This document shows positions 36,235 to 43,505 of a stretch of DNA of 64,000 nt, in pieces (positions within the stretch are counted from its first letter, which is position 1; each line of letters opens with the position of its first letter). The stretch covers positions 3,472,001 through 3,536,000 of the forward strand of contig NZ_JAMXIA010000001.1 of NCBI RefSeq assembly GCF_025457425.1, read 5' to 3'. The stretch is from Chryseobacterium foetidum (lineage in GTDB: Bacteria > Bacteroidota > Bacteroidia > Flavobacteriales > Weeksellaceae). The position numbers were made by a program, and so were the translations under genes. The notes under the pieces were generated by a model. The model had not been told where the DNA came from. It was given only the letters and a program-made list of their open reading frames with translations, and did not search any database.

Positions 36235-36263
36235 TGGCGTTCCATTGGAGCGCTATCTTTTTT
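36235..36263 (+). terminator. Terminator after the A2M gene
   Basis: Stem TGGCGTTCC / GGAGCGCTA with two G-U pairs, loop ATT, then TCTTTTTT. Confidence 0.65.
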
Positions 36264-36294
36264 GAAACAATAAAAATCAATAATTTCAAAATAA

Positions 36295-36316
36295 ACTTTC
36301 AAATATTATTGAAAAT
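36295..36316. promoter_or_regulatory. Operator palindrome O1 upstream of the GbsR-type gene
   Basis: A 22-bp imperfect palindrome starting ACTTTCAAA and ending TTGAAAAT, related to two more sites at 36901 and 37359. It overlaps the -33 element of the promoter below, which fits autorepression by the regulator encoded downstream. Confidence 0.7.
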
Positions 36317-36338
36317 TCAAAAACTATTATTATATTTG
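36309..36338 (+). promoter_or_regulatory. Promoter of the GbsR-type regulator gene
   Basis: TTG at 36309-36311 and a perfect TAnnTTTG element, TATATTTG, at 36331-36338, with 19-base spacing, matching the Bacteroidota sigma consensus. The -33 part lies inside operator O1. The start codon is 25 bases downstream. Confidence 0.7.
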
Positions 36339-36362
36339 TAATAGAAATTTAAAGAAGACAAA

Positions 36363-36866
36363 ATGAAACTTTCAGAAGCCAAAGAAAAATACATCCAAAC
36401 GTGGGGAACATTCGCAACGAGTTGGGGAATCAACCGGACGATGGCACAGGTTCACGCCTTGCTTTTGGCCAACGGGAAACCACTTTCCACCGATGAGGTG
36501 ATGGAACTTCTGGAGATTTCGAGAGGTAACGCCAACATGAATCTCCGTGCGTTGATGGATTGGGGAATTGTGAAAAAAGAATTTATCAAAGGCGACCGGA
36601 AAGAATATTTTACTGCAGAAAAAGATGTTTGGTTTCTTTTTAAACAAATCACAAAAGAACGCAGAAAACGTGAAATTGAGCCGGTTGTAGCATTTTTAGA
36701 TGAACTGAAAAACATCGAAGACAACGACTCAGCAGAAGCAAAAGAGTTTATCAAATTAATGGACGATTTTAGCAGCGTGACGAGTAAAATCAATAATATT
36801 ATGGATCTTGCCATCAAAAGCGACGATCATTGGCTGGTAGGAAAGATTACCAACTTGTTAAAATAG
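36363..36866 (+). CDS. GbsR/MarR family transcriptional regulator
   Basis: A 167-residue winged-helix regulator. GbsR-family features are the opening KLSEAKEKYIQTWGTFATSWGINRTMAQVHALL and the recognition part STDEVMELLEISRGNANMNLRALMDWGIVKK, then the wing with GDRKEYFTAEKD. Proteins of this group regulate glycine betaine/choline genes in Bacillus and various membrane-related genes elsewhere. Palindromic sites in front of this gene and two downstream genes suggest it controls itself and the following small membrane-protein cluster. The BCCT transporter at 1922 has no such site in its upstream region that I can see. Confidence 0.88.
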   Translation: MKLSEAKEKYIQTWGTFATSWGINRTMAQVHALLLANGKPLSTDEVMELLEISRGNANMNLRALMDWGIVKKEFIKGDRKEYFTAEKDVWFLFKQITKERRKREIEPVVAFLDELKNIEDNDSAEAKEFIKLMDDFSSVTSKINNIMDLAIKSDDHWLVGKITNLLK

Positions 36867-36900
36867 AAATGAACTCAAAATCCATTTTTATTTCAAATTA

Positions 36901-36922
36901 ACTTTCAAAAATTACTGAAAGT
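36901..36922. promoter_or_regulatory. Operator palindrome O2
   Basis: Arms ACTTTCA and TGAAAGT are a perfect 7-bp inverted repeat with 8 bases between. It is the best match of the three sites and lies 38 bases before the start of the next gene. Confidence 0.75.
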
Positions 36923-36960
36923 ATAGTAAATAAAGTAATTAAGCTATAAAAACTGGAGTC

Positions 36961-37338
36961 ATGAAACTTAAGATTTTAACTGTAGAATTGGTTTTTCAAA
37001 TCTTGTTGAGTATCGGAAGTACTCTGTGTGTCGTCTATCAATACTTTCAAAATGATTTTCTGATGGCATTTTTGATCGCATTATTTTTTGTTGGAATTGG
37101 TAATTTGATTGGCTTTTTTATCAGACTTTCCACAATTCAGAGTCCTTTCAACAAATATTACTTCTACGGAATTGTTGTGTTTTTCGCGATGACTTTTCTT
37201 CTCTATAAGTTTGATTTTGGCGAAGAAACTATATTTAATTTTTTAGGAATCGGTGGTGTACTTTTCAATTTGTATTATCTGATGTACGTATTTATCAACG
37301 TTAAAAAGTTATCAGACGAAGCGAAAGTAATACTATAG
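36961..37338 (+). CDS. Hypothetical four-helix membrane protein
   Basis: A 125-residue membrane protein with four predicted helices (about 4-25, 33-54, 64-83, 91-113) and short loops. I do not recognise a named family. It follows operator O2 and is likely under control of the GbsR-type regulator. Function unknown. Confidence 0.7.
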   Translation: MKLKILTVELVFQILLSIGSTLCVVYQYFQNDFLMAFLIALFFVGIGNLIGFFIRLSTIQSPFNKYYFYGIVVFFAMTFLLYKFDFGEETIFNFLGIGGVLFNLYYLMYVFINVKKLSDEAKVIL

Positions 37339-37358
37339 CACTTTTTTATTTAAAATTT

Positions 37359-37380
37359 CCTTTCAAAAATTATTGAAACT
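37359..37380. promoter_or_regulatory. Operator palindrome O3
   Basis: CCTTTCA...TTGAAACT, same layout as O2 with weaker arms. It lies only 14 bases before the next start codon, so it may act by blocking transcription from a promoter further upstream. Confidence 0.65.
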
Positions 37381-37394
37381 ATAATAACTATAAA

Positions 37395-37739
37395 ATGTTT
37401 AATATTATTTCATACATTATTTTCCTCGCCATCACCTCTTACATCACGGTCGATGTGGGCAGAAGATGCTTCAATTCAGGGAAACTATATCTGGAATATT
37501 TGATTAAAGACAAAGATTTCTGCCTCACCGTCAACAGAATTCTACTCGGAAGTTACTATCTCGTGAATCTCGGCTACATTTCCATCAGTTTAAGTTTTTG
37601 GGGTAAAATTTCGAGTATAGAGGAACTGATTTATACCGTTTCGAACCGCATCGGAATTATCATATTAATCCTATGTACACTACATTTTGTCAATTTGTTC
37701 ACGCTTTATATTTTAAGAAAAAAATTAACAATAAAATAA
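37395..37739 (+). CDS. Hypothetical membrane protein, paralogue of the next gene
   Basis: A 114-residue protein with three predicted helices (about 2-20, 47-70, 84-108). The segment NRILLGSYYLVNLGYISI aligns with NSLFKIGFYLLNLGFALC in the following gene, as do the flanking parts, so the two are tandem paralogues. The next start is 7 bases after this stop. Function unknown. Confidence 0.7.
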   Translation: MFNIISYIIFLAITSYITVDVGRRCFNSGKLYLEYLIKDKDFCLTVNRILLGSYYLVNLGYISISLSFWGKISSIEELIYTVSNRIGIIILILCTLHFVNLFTLYILRKKLTIK

Positions 37740-37745
37740 ATTATC

Positions 37746-38147
37746 ATGACAGCAACCATCCTTACCCAAACGTACAATTTTTCAGCGTACATGATTTACC
37801 TACCAATCGTCATCACACTCACCGTGCTGGTTTCACAGTTTCTGTTTAAAAATTCCAAAACTTTTATGATCGATATTTTTCATCAGAAACAGGACATTGC
37901 TATGGCAACCAACTCGCTTTTTAAAATTGGTTTTTACCTTCTCAATCTTGGTTTTGCCCTCTGTATCATTGAGTTTTTTCAAATTGAAACGGTCGAGAGA
38001 CTGGTCGTGGCACTGAGCAAAAAAATAGGAGGATTCTCAATTTATCTCGGCGTAATGATGCTTTTAAACTTACTCCTTTTCCTTAAAGGCCGCAAACATG
38101 CGATGAATAAAGACAAAGTACACACTGAAGAAACTGTAGAATTATAA
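37746..38147 (+). CDS. Hypothetical membrane protein, paralogue of the previous gene
   Basis: A 133-residue protein with three predicted helices (about 14-34, 57-78, 93-113) and a charged cytoplasmic-looking tail (GRKHAMNKDKVHTEETVEL). It shares the YLLNLGF block and the following pattern with the gene before it. It is part of the same presumed operon. Confidence 0.7.
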   Translation: MTATILTQTYNFSAYMIYLPIVITLTVLVSQFLFKNSKTFMIDIFHQKQDIAMATNSLFKIGFYLLNLGFALCIIEFFQIETVERLVVALSKKIGGFSIYLGVMMLLNLLLFLKGRKHAMNKDKVHTEETVEL

Positions 38148-38165
38148 TTTTAAAAATTTAATATT

Positions 38166-38237
38166 ATGAAAAACCTGATCGTTCATCTGTTCCTCATCTT
38201 TTATTTCGGAGGAAAAACGAAGAGAATTAACTTTTAA
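38166..38237 (+). CDS. Very short hydrophobic ORF (23 aa)
   Basis: Reads MKNLIVHLFLIFYFGGKTKR and three more residues. It sits in the operon between two membrane-protein genes; it may be a small membrane peptide or simply leader sequence. Confidence 0.25.
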   Translation: MKNLIVHLFLIFYFGGKTKRINF

Positions 38238-38248
38238 AATTGAATGCA

Positions 38249-38626
38249 ATGAAGACTTTTCTTAATATCGATTACTACATTCAAATCACCGTATTCTTCG
38301 GTTACATCATTTTCGCTTTGATAAATTCACAGTTGCAGAATGGATTTGCTCAGGTTTGGTTTTATTTCTATTACGTGGTCGGAGGATTTCAATTAATAAG
38401 TTATTTATTAAGAATTTGTCTGGGATTCTGGAAAGACCTTTTTATCAAAATTTATGGAATAATGATTTTACCAATTTGGCTTATACTTCTGCTTGAGAAA
38501 TTTTATATTAACATTGATCCGCTCTTTTTTATTTTGTTTTATGGATTGTTTACCAGTCCTGTCATGGCTTTTTTTTATCTTTTTTACTGTCGTGATAAAG
38601 CGAACAATCCTGCAGTACAACTATAA
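38249..38626 (+). CDS. Hypothetical membrane protein (MKTFL-type), first of a pair
   Basis: About 125 residues, four hydrophobic segments. The ATG at 38249 is preferred over the TTG at 38240 because it gives MKTFLNIDYYIQI, matching the start of the next gene (MKTFLTIDYKIQI). The two are tandem paralogues. It ends in a short cysteine-containing tail (YCRDKANNPAVQL). Function unknown. Confidence 0.7.
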   Translation: MKTFLNIDYYIQITVFFGYIIFALINSQLQNGFAQVWFYFYYVVGGFQLISYLLRICLGFWKDLFIKIYGIMILPIWLILLLEKFYINIDPLFFILFYGLFTSPVMAFFYLFYCRDKANNPAVQL

Positions 38627-38656
38627 TTCTATTATTTAAAATTAAAATATAGTGCC

Positions 38657-39034
38657 ATGAAAACTTTTCTTACAATTGATTATAAAATTCAGATTTTTGG
38701 ATTTATCTTCATACCTGTCGCTTTCGCTCTGTACAGTTTTATAATGAAGGAAATGTTAGTTTTTAAAGCATTTGTATGGATATCCTTGTTGCAGTTGGTA
38801 AGCATGATAATTAGACTGATGATCAATCATAAGAAAGATCTTTTCTTCTGTTTTTATCTGCTGTTTTTCATATCATTTTGGATGTTTGTTTTGTACGAAA
38901 AATCAAGGTTTAAATTTTCATATTCATTTGAAAGTATTTGGCTTCAGCTGAGCGTTTTCAGCGGATTTATTTACTATTTTTTTTTATTCTTCTATCCGTT
39001 TTATCTGCGTGAATTATCAAAAATAAAAACTTAG
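38657..39034 (+). CDS. Hypothetical membrane protein (MKTFL-type), second of a pair
   Basis: A 125-residue protein with four hydrophobic segments, starting MKTFLTIDYKIQIFGF. It is similar to the preceding gene along its length, including a central LLQLVSMIIRLMINHKKDLF block equivalent to FQLISYLLRICLGFWKDLF. It precedes the desaturase gene by 96 bases. Confidence 0.7.
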   Translation: MKTFLTIDYKIQIFGFIFIPVAFALYSFIMKEMLVFKAFVWISLLQLVSMIIRLMINHKKDLFFCFYLLFFISFWMFVLYEKSRFKFSYSFESIWLQLSVFSGFIYYFFLFFYPFYLRELSKIKT

Positions 39035-39130
39035 AATTTTTATTTTCGATCTGCCAGTTCTTCCAAAGTTGACATTCTGAACGACTAAATTGCTAATGTC
39101 TAATATGATAACCTTTAAAAACTAAAAAAA

Positions 39131-39913
39131 ATGAACCACCTCGAACTGACAAAAAAAGTAGAATGGAAAGACCTCAAAACTCTTTCCACAAAAGAAATGT
39201 TAATCGAAAACAACATCAGTCTCCCTTGGCTTCTCATCTCTCTTTTTCTGGCTTACAAAGGATATTATTGGGCAGCGCTTCCGTTTTCAGGATTTTATTT
39301 TCTTACTGCTTTAAGGCAGGTTCACAATGGCTTTCACAATTCGTTGGGAACGGGAAAATTCCTCACATGGCTGTCGATGTATTTAAACAGTATCTCAATG
39401 TTGGCGTCGATTCACGCCGTTAAATTTAATCACATCAGGCATCACAAATATTGTCTTTCCGATGACGATTATGAAGGGAAATCTGCCTCAATGAAATGGT
39501 TTCAGGCGATCTTATACGGCCCGAAACATATGTTTTTAATCCATTGGATGACGTTTAAACTGGCGAATAAAAGCTACAGAAAAAATTTAATTTTAGAGCT
39601 GCTTTCAATTTCAGTTTTTGTTGCTGTGACGCTCTGTTTCCAAATCAATTTCCTGATGTATCATATTGTAATTATGTTTTTCGGAGAACTTCTCATGGCG
39701 TTTTTTGCAGTCTGGACGGTGCATCACGATACCCACGACACTCCGAATATCGCAAGAACACAGCGTGGATTTTGGAAAAATAAACTAACTTTCAGCATGT
39801 TTTACCACATGGAACACCATCTTTTTCCAGCCGTTCCAACCATTAAATTACCCGAACTGGCAGAAAGAATAGATAAAGTTTTACCGGAATTAAACAAGAG
39901 ACAGACGTTCTAA
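39131..39913 (+). CDS. Membrane fatty-acid desaturase
   Basis: A 260-residue di-iron membrane desaturase or hydroxylase. All three histidine boxes are seen: HNGFH (near 60), HIRHHKY (near 98), and HHDTHDT followed by HMEHHLFPAVP near the C-terminus. About four membrane helices. It would introduce a double bond or hydroxyl in lipid acyl chains or a related substrate, so it may adjust membrane fluidity. The context of a GbsR-type regulator and small membrane proteins fits envelope lipid remodelling (inference). Confidence 0.88.
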   Translation: MNHLELTKKVEWKDLKTLSTKEMLIENNISLPWLLISLFLAYKGYYWAALPFSGFYFLTALRQVHNGFHNSLGTGKFLTWLSMYLNSISMLASIHAVKFNHIRHHKYCLSDDDYEGKSASMKWFQAILYGPKHMFLIHWMTFKLANKSYRKNLILELLSISVFVAVTLCFQINFLMYHIVIMFFGELLMAFFAVWTVHHDTHDTPNIARTQRGFWKNKLTFSMFYHMEHHLFPAVPTIKLPELAERIDKVLPELNKRQTF

Positions 39914-39937
39914 AGTCCGAAAGGGAGGATTTAACAA

Positions 39938-39956
39938 AGGATAGGATGCAATCCTA
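39938..39956. promoter_or_regulatory. Short perfect palindrome between desaturase and SRPBCC genes
   Basis: GATAGGAT / ATCCTATC, loop GCA. No adjacent T-run, so more likely an operator or mRNA-stability hairpin than a terminator. Confidence 0.35.
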
Positions 39957-39995
39957 TCAAACATATATAATTTTTCTGCCCATAAATAACACAAA

Positions 39996-40445
39996 ATGTC
40001 AAAAATCCATTTAACCACAATCATCAATTCAGACATACAAACCGTTTTCGATTTGTCAAGAGATATTGATCTTCATCAGAAATCAACTTTCAAAACCGGA
40101 GAAAAAGCCATAGCCGGTCGCACATCCGGTATGATTGAATTGGGAGAAACGGTAACATGGAGGGCAAAACATTTAGGGTTTTATCAAACCCACACTTCAA
40201 AAATTACCGAAATGGAAAAGCCATCTAAATTCACAGACGTCATGCTGAAAGGAAGATTTAAATCTTTTAAACATCAGCATTTATTTAAAACAAGAGGCAA
40301 ACAAACCATTATGACAGATATTTTAGAATTTGAATCTCCCGCCGGAATTATCGGTAAATTGTTTAATTACTTTTTTCTAAAAAATTACATGACTGAATTC
40401 CTCACCGAACGCAACAAAGTAATCAAACTCACCGCCGAAAAATAA
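39996..40445 (+). CDS. SRPBCC family protein
   Basis: A 149-residue START/Bet v1-type lipid-binding fold: SKIHLTTIINSDIQTVFDLSRD at the start, GETVTWRAKHLGFYQTHTSK in the middle, and a long C-terminal helix. This subgroup is often labelled 'cell division inhibitor' in annotation without proof. Probably binds a hydrophobic ligand. It follows the desaturase in the same direction. Confidence 0.8.
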   Translation: MSKIHLTTIINSDIQTVFDLSRDIDLHQKSTFKTGEKAIAGRTSGMIELGETVTWRAKHLGFYQTHTSKITEMEKPSKFTDVMLKGRFKSFKHQHLFKTRGKQTIMTDILEFESPAGIIGKLFNYFFLKNYMTEFLTERNKVIKLTAEK

Positions 40446-40454
40446 ATCCATAAT

Positions 40455-40560
40455 CTTTACCCCGAATCCCGCACCCCGTACCCAAAAAAAACCGAATCCC
40501 GAATCCCGAATCTCGCACCCCGAATCCCGAATCTCAAATCTCAAACTTCAAATCTCAAAT
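40455..40560 (+). repeat. Heptanucleotide array (GAATCCC type)
   Basis: 7-mers GAATCCC, GAATCTC, GCACCCC, AAATCTC in register, the reverse complement of the GGGATTC words at 1130-1546. It fills the gap up to the start codon at 40564. Confidence 0.88.
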
Positions 40561-40563
40561 CAA

Positions 40564-41286
40564 ATGAAATTCCTACAAGCCGAATGGCGAAAATTAGCCA
40601 TCATCAACTACGAAATAGACCCGGAAATTCTTACAAAATACCTTCCCAAAGGAACCGAACTCGATTTCTATCAGGAAAAATGTTATGTAAGTCTGGTCGG
40701 ATTTATGTTTTTAAATACCAAACTGCTCGGACTGCCGATTCCATTTCACAGAAATTTTGAGGAAGTGAATTTGAGATTTTATGTAAAGAAAAAAGAAGGA
40801 AACGAATGGAAGAGAGGCGTGGTTTTCATTAAAGAAATAGTTCCGAAATATGCCTTGAGCATCGTTGCCAATTCGGTGTATAAAGAGAATTACAAAACCA
40901 TGAAAATGACAAATCAAATGCATTACAGCGAAGATGATCTGATTGTAAAGTATTCATGGAAAGACAAAAACTGGTACTCCATGGAAATCACTGCCGAAAG
41001 CATATCCCGAACAATGGAAGACAAGTCCGAATTTGAATTTATCACAGAACACTATTGGGGTTTTACCAAAAGAGGAAACAAAACTTCAGAATACGAAGTC
41101 TGCCACCCAAAATGGGAATGGTATCCGGTAAAAAGTCATCAGTTGGAAATAGATTTCAAACAGGTCTACGGAAAAGATTTTGAATGCCTGAATCATCAAA
41201 AACCAATTTCGGTTATGCTCGCCGAAGGTTCTGAAATTGAAGTAAGAATGAAAAAATATCTTTTGGAAGAAACAAGACAGAAATAG
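40564..41286 (+). CDS. DUF2071 (YqjF-like) protein
   Basis: A 240-residue protein of the DUF2071 family, with a fold related to acetoacetate decarboxylase. Features: AEWRKLAIINYEIDPEILTK, then LPKGTELDFYQEKCYVSLVG, and NLRFYVKKK. The first-gene context (desaturase, SRPBCC) recurs as a loose cluster of lipid-related functions. The catalytic role is not established for the family. The start lies directly against the heptamer array, so the array occupies the promoter region. Confidence 0.8.
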   Translation: MKFLQAEWRKLAIINYEIDPEILTKYLPKGTELDFYQEKCYVSLVGFMFLNTKLLGLPIPFHRNFEEVNLRFYVKKKEGNEWKRGVVFIKEIVPKYALSIVANSVYKENYKTMKMTNQMHYSEDDLIVKYSWKDKNWYSMEITAESISRTMEDKSEFEFITEHYWGFTKRGNKTSEYEVCHPKWEWYPVKSHQLEIDFKQVYGKDFECLNHQKPISVMLAEGSEIEVRMKKYLLEETRQK

Positions 41287-41368
41287 AAAGAATCAAGTAA
41301 AAAGTAAAAAGAGCCAGAGGTGAAGCCGGAATATTTGTATTCAAACAAATTTTATATCAAGTCCAAAA

Positions 41369-41641
41369 AGGTGTGTTTGTATTAAAATAAAACTTACATT
41401 GAGTTCAACCAGGTGTGTTTGTACTTAAAATCAATTTACATTAAGTCCAAACAGTGCTGTTTTAATTAAAAATCATTTGACATTTAATTAAAACAGGGGT
41501 GTTTGTCCTTTAATGCAATTCCATGAGCGTTAGAACAAGGGTGTTTATACTAAAACATAGATCTGTTTAAGTTAAAACAGGTGTGTTTGTCCTTTCACAG
41601 AATTCTGTTAGAATTAAAACAAACCTCTTTGCACTCTCACA
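41369..41641 (+). repeat. 42-bp phased array of degenerate hairpins
   Basis: Units begin at 41369, 41411, 41453, 41495, 41537, 41579 and 41621, exactly 42 bases apart. Each opens with AGGTGTGTTTGT-like sequence and closes with AAGTCCAAAC/AATTAAAAC-like sequence. The two ends of a unit are inverted repeats; in unit 3 they are perfect (GTTTTAATTAAA / TTTAATTAAAAC). Stops occur in the frames I checked, so it is not a coding repeat, and the units are too divergent for CRISPR. Confidence 0.85.
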
Positions 41642-42021
41642 GAAAATCTCAGATTTTCAATCTTATGTGCTCTAAATATTCTCAATCATTTAAACTAAAA
41701 CTAATGTGACTCATGTGTCAAAAAACTTTTGCAGTTAATTTTTTAGATTCTCTGTCCAGATATTCGACATGTTTGCTCTCCCGGAAAATCTCAGATTTTC
41801 ACTCTCATGTGCTCTGAAATATCCACAATCATTTAAACTAAAAACTAATGTGACTCATGTGTCAAAAAACTTTTGCAGTTAATTTTATAGATTCTCTGTC
41901 CAGATATTCGACATGGTTTGCTCTCCCGGAAAATCTCAGATTTTCACTCTCATGTGCTCTAAAATATTCTCAATCATTTAAACTAAAACTAATGTGACTC
42001 ATGTGTCAAAAAACTTTTGCG
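41642..42021 (+). repeat. Tandem repeat of about 143 bp, 2.7 copies
   Basis: Copies start at 41642, 41784 and 41929, each with the palindrome GAAAATCTCAGATTTTC, then TCATTTAAACTAAA, TGTGACTCATGTGTC and AAAAAACTTTTGC. The third is cut short 41 bases before the fucosidase start. Copies are nearly identical, so the duplication is recent. Confidence 0.9.
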
Positions 42022-42062
42022 CCTTTTGTGATGAAACATTAATTTAGCAAAAACTAAACTTA

Positions 42063-43505
42063 ATGTTCACCAAATCAAAAACGAAAACTCTTTTTCTCTC
42101 CTCTTTATTACTTTCTTCCACCTTTTTTTCACAGGCACACAACGTTTCAGACGGTTATCAAAAACCGACAGATCCATTGGTTGTACAGAATCTTGAAAAC
42201 TGGCAGGATTTAAAATTCGGACTTTTTATGCATTGGGGAACGTACAGCCAGTGGGGAATTGTGGAGAGCTGGAGCCTTTGTCCGGAAGATGAAGACTGGA
42301 CGAAAAGAAAGCCCGAACATGGAAAATCGTACAGTGAATATGTAGAAAACTACGAAAATCTGCAGAAAACGTTCAATCCCACTCAGTTTAATCCACAAAA
42401 ATGGGCTGATGCTGCAAAAAAAGCGGGAATGAAATATGTGGTTTTCACGACAAAGCATCACGATGGTTTTGCGATGTTTGATACCAAAGAATCTGATTAC
42501 AAAATTACTTCTCCCAAAACTCCTTTTTCCAAAAACCCCAAAGCGGATGTGACGAAAGAGATTTTCAATACCTTCAGAAAAGACGGTTTTAAAATCGGAG
42601 CTTATTTCTCAAAACCCGATTGGCATTCCGAAGATTATTGGTGGCCGTATTTTCCACCAAAAGACAGGAATGTAAACTACGACCCGAAAAAATATCCTGA
42701 AAGATGGAACAGTTTTAAGAAATTCACATTCAATCAACTCAACGAAATCACTTCCAATTACGGTAAAATCGACATTCTCTGGCTCGATGGAGGCTGGGTT
42801 CGCCCGTTTCACACGATCGATCCAAGTGTTGAATGGCAACGAACCATAAAGGTCGAACAGGACATTGACATGGATAAAATCGGAATGATGGCAAGGAAAA
42901 ACCAGCCCGGAATCGTCGTTGTCGACCGCACTGTTCCCGGAAAATGGGAAAATTACGTGACACCCGAACAGGCTGTTCCGGAAAAAGCGTTGTCGATTCC
43001 ATGGGAAAGCTGCATTACGATGGGAGATTCCTTTTCATATGTTCCTAATGATAATTATAAATCGTCTCAAAAAATCATTGAAACTTTGGTGAAAATTATT
43101 TCAAGAGGCGGGAATTATCTGATGAACATTGCGCCCGGACCCAATGGTGATTACGATCCGGTTGTTTATGAAAGATTTAAGGAAATTTCCGGCTGGATGG
43201 ATCATAATCAATCGGCGGTTTTTGCAACAAGAGCGGTTGCACCTTACCACGACGGAAATTTTTATTATACCCAAAGCAAAAACGGTAAAACGCTGAATGT
43301 TTTTCATTTGGATGAAAAAGCAAACTATCAGTCACCATCTACTTTAAGCTTTATAATTCCTGATAACTTTAAGCCAAAATCTTTGAAAGTTTTAGGTTTA
43401 AAACATAAAATTCAGTGGAAAAAATCAGGAAATTCAATTGAAATTACTTTACCGAATGAACGAGCTCAATTGAAATATTCAACTGTAATTCAAATAACAC
43501 AATAA
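42063..43505 (+). CDS. Alpha-L-fucosidase, GH29
   Basis: A 480-residue secreted glycosidase that removes alpha-L-fucose from glycans. A signal peptide (to FFSQAH) is followed by the GH29 core: FGLFMHWGTYSQWGIVESWS, KYVVFTTKHHDGFAMF, and the nucleophile Asp242 in ILWLDGGW. A C-terminal beta-sandwich follows from about 390. The last base of its stop codon is the first base of the next start (TAATG), so it is translated together with the GH3 enzyme. The pair probably degrades fucosylated host or plant glycans in the periplasm. Confidence 0.92.
   Translation: MFTKSKTKTLFLSSLLLSSTFFSQAHNVSDGYQKPTDPLVVQNLENWQDLKFGLFMHWGTYSQWGIVESWSLCPEDEDWTKRKPEHGKSYSEYVENYENLQKTFNPTQFNPQKWADAAKKAGMKYVVFTTKHHDGFAMFDTKESDYKITSPKTPFSKNPKADVTKEIFNTFRKDGFKIGAYFSKPDWHSEDYWWPYFPPKDRNVNYDPKKYPERWNSFKKFTFNQLNEITSNYGKIDILWLDGGWVRPFHTIDPSVEWQRTIKVEQDIDMDKIGMMARKNQPGIVVVDRTVPGKWENYVTPEQAVPEKALSIPWESCITMGDSFSYVPNDNYKSSQKIIETLVKIISRGGNYLMNIAPGPNGDYDPVVYERFKEISGWMDHNQSAVFATRAVAPYHDGNFYYTQSKNGKTLNVFHLDEKANYQSPSTLSFIIPDNFKPKSLKVLGLKHKIQWKKSGNSIEITLPNERAQLKYSTVIQITQ

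Noticed and set aside
41369-41641. CRISPR array with 42-bp period
   Set aside because: Neither a conserved repeat of 25-40 bases nor unique spacers can be separated; units are degenerate hairpins.
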